DNA of 64,000 nt. It comes from Deinandra increscens subsp. villosa (lineage: Eukaryota > Streptophyta > Magnoliopsida > Asterales > Asteraceae). Both the position numbers and the translations under genes were made by a program. The stretch is taken from assembly GCA_039602395.1 (NCBI GenBank), contig JBCNJP010000012.1:25796396-25860395 (forward strand), written 5' to 3'. Below are positions 62,695 through 64,000 of this stretch, piece by piece. How positions within the stretch are numbered: the first letter of the stretch is position 1; each line of letters opens with the position of its first letter. The notes under the pieces were generated by a model that saw nothing but the letters and a program-made list of their open reading frames with translations, searched no databases and was not told where the DNA came from.

Positions 62695-64000
62695 GATTGA
62701 TATCAGAGCCCTTGGTTACAGCAAACTAAGACTCGTCGTATACTGTAACTGTTTTTAATTAGTTACACTTAAACTTTTTTCCCATGCATCGTGATACTCA
62801 CTCCTACACGCACCTGGTTTACGATATGTTGTTTACATTATCCAATCCCCTTATACTCTCGGCGAGGAGCCGGTCATTCTTGAGTCATTTTCCTTAACCT
62901 CTCTGAGTCGTGTACCTCTTGTGTAAAATTCATGGACGACGAGACGTCAAATCAGATCAGAGGACCACATCTTCACTCTCGATGAGTTGTTTGCAGCTCG
63001 GGATTATTCTAGACTAAAGGACTGGGCGTAGTACCCTGACAATGGGTGAGTGCTTACTTAAGAAGGTGGTGTGATACCTCTTCCTGTTCTTAAACCTTTC
63101 CTATAACTTAGGAGGTACTTGTTATACATGCATTGCATATACTGCTCTACTCTCATGTTCATGGAACGTAATCGTGACGTGTTAATAGTGCAATCATTCA
63201 ACTTCAGTAGTGGCAGCATTGTGTGGATTCAAGTGGTTTCTCATGGGGATACTTAAATCTGTTTTCATTATTGATCGTTTTCACATTTGCTCTGATCTCT
63301 TAAGATCCTCAACTTCTCATTTCTATCACATTGTATGTCGAGATAACACAACTTGGGAACAACTATTATAATCTCGACAGTACCTGATGTGGGTCAACTA
63401 AAGTTTTCTCTTTATGTACCGGATTATGATCAAGCTGGTATGCATGATAAATCCTATCCAAATCCTATTGAGCTAAAATTCTGGCTGACTCGCTTCGGGT
63501 GGGTCATTCCAAGTAAAAAGAACATTTTGTCCTTGAAACTTGTCCTTTTAACAAATTCTGGTCAAGATAACCATGGTTTGGTGACCACATTCCTGATACC
63601 CACATTGTGGATATTTCATATGTACTCCACCATACATGGTAGATGAAGTAAGAGGAACTAGAGTGATCATATAAAGTAAATCACAGTTACATGTGCACAC
63701 GTAAATGTAATTCGCAGTATATAGAAATCCTAGAGAATCCTACGAGGCAAGCTAATGGTAGTATTGAGACTAAATTCTTGTAAAAAAATTTATTTTCTCC
63801 TCGTGGCATTGGATGGTGAACATGTTGAACTCAACCAGATGATCGAGGTCATCTATCCTTGTAAACGTTATCATGCATGATCTTATCTCTCCTATATATT
63901 GATTCTAATCCCTTCGAGATCTCTTTTGAAACATATTATGAATGCTAGTCTTGAGGGGACAAATTTTCACTCGTGTACTTTGATGAAAAGTTTTTCTTGA
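62695..64000 (+). repeat. Internal region, second copy, running off the window
   Basis: This closely repeats 59304 to about 60615. No coding is supported. The unit continues past the window end. Confidence 0.75.

Overview
The window is plant nuclear DNA, almost certainly from a eudicot and possibly Asteraceae; the family is an inference from the style of the retroelements. I found no intact host gene, rRNA or ordinary tRNA. Nearly every stretch can be assigned to nested transposable elements, several dated relative to each other by exact target-site duplications (TSDs).

Layout. (1) 560-17715: element A, a pol-less Copia-type LTR element with 523-bp LTRs and TSD AACTC. It is split by element B (1463-12395; 662-bp LTRs, TSD GCTAG), a larger Copia-type element with a two-knuckle gag and a long extra ORF at the 3' end. 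B is itself split by a CACTA transposon whose left end lies in a run of exactly 500 N (4928-5427). (2) 17716-20381: a minus-strand LTR promoter fragment with a CACGGCCCGTG-type palindrome array, an Athila-like LTR remnant and a Helitron 3' end. (3) 20382-38112: an Athila-type Ty3/Gypsy element with a tRNA-Asp type primer site, decayed gag-protease, no RT or integrase, and a spliced-looking accessory ORF with its own promoter. Its 3' LTR is interrupted by element C (26662-37375, minus strand, TSD AAATA), a young chromodomain Gypsy element with 2688-bp LTRs and one intact 1394-codon frame. (4) about 38480-51108: a FAR1-type Mutator-like element (MULE). Inside it is solo LTR E (TSD ACAAG), inside that Copia-type element D (39289-46492, TSD ATTTT), and inside that a hAT-like insertion. 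(5) 51109-54624: a decayed 3' half of a Gypsy element (F) with its LTR, followed by a CACTA-type end and a minus-strand chimeric gene with NAC-domain and plant phosphatase pieces. (6) about 56142-64000: a Gypsy-like LTR and internal region repeated in tandem (offset 3600 bp), with two tRNA-like modules and a MITE that has a clean empty site in the second copy.

How the parts work together. Only C looks able to encode its own replication proteins. A, D and the Athila element keep gag-related or accessory frames but have no visible pol, so they would depend on proteins supplied in trans. The signal I rate highest is in A and D. About 0.7 kb after the gag stop, each carries three tandem stem-loops with the same core (CTCTG, short hairpin often with a GTGA loop, GACCT). 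The flanking arms differ in sequence but stay complementary, so this looks like a conserved RNA structure shared by two different pol-less families. A second theme is that most elements carry their own short repeated word beside a TATA box or in the leader. All similarity statements were made by eye, without alignment or database tools.
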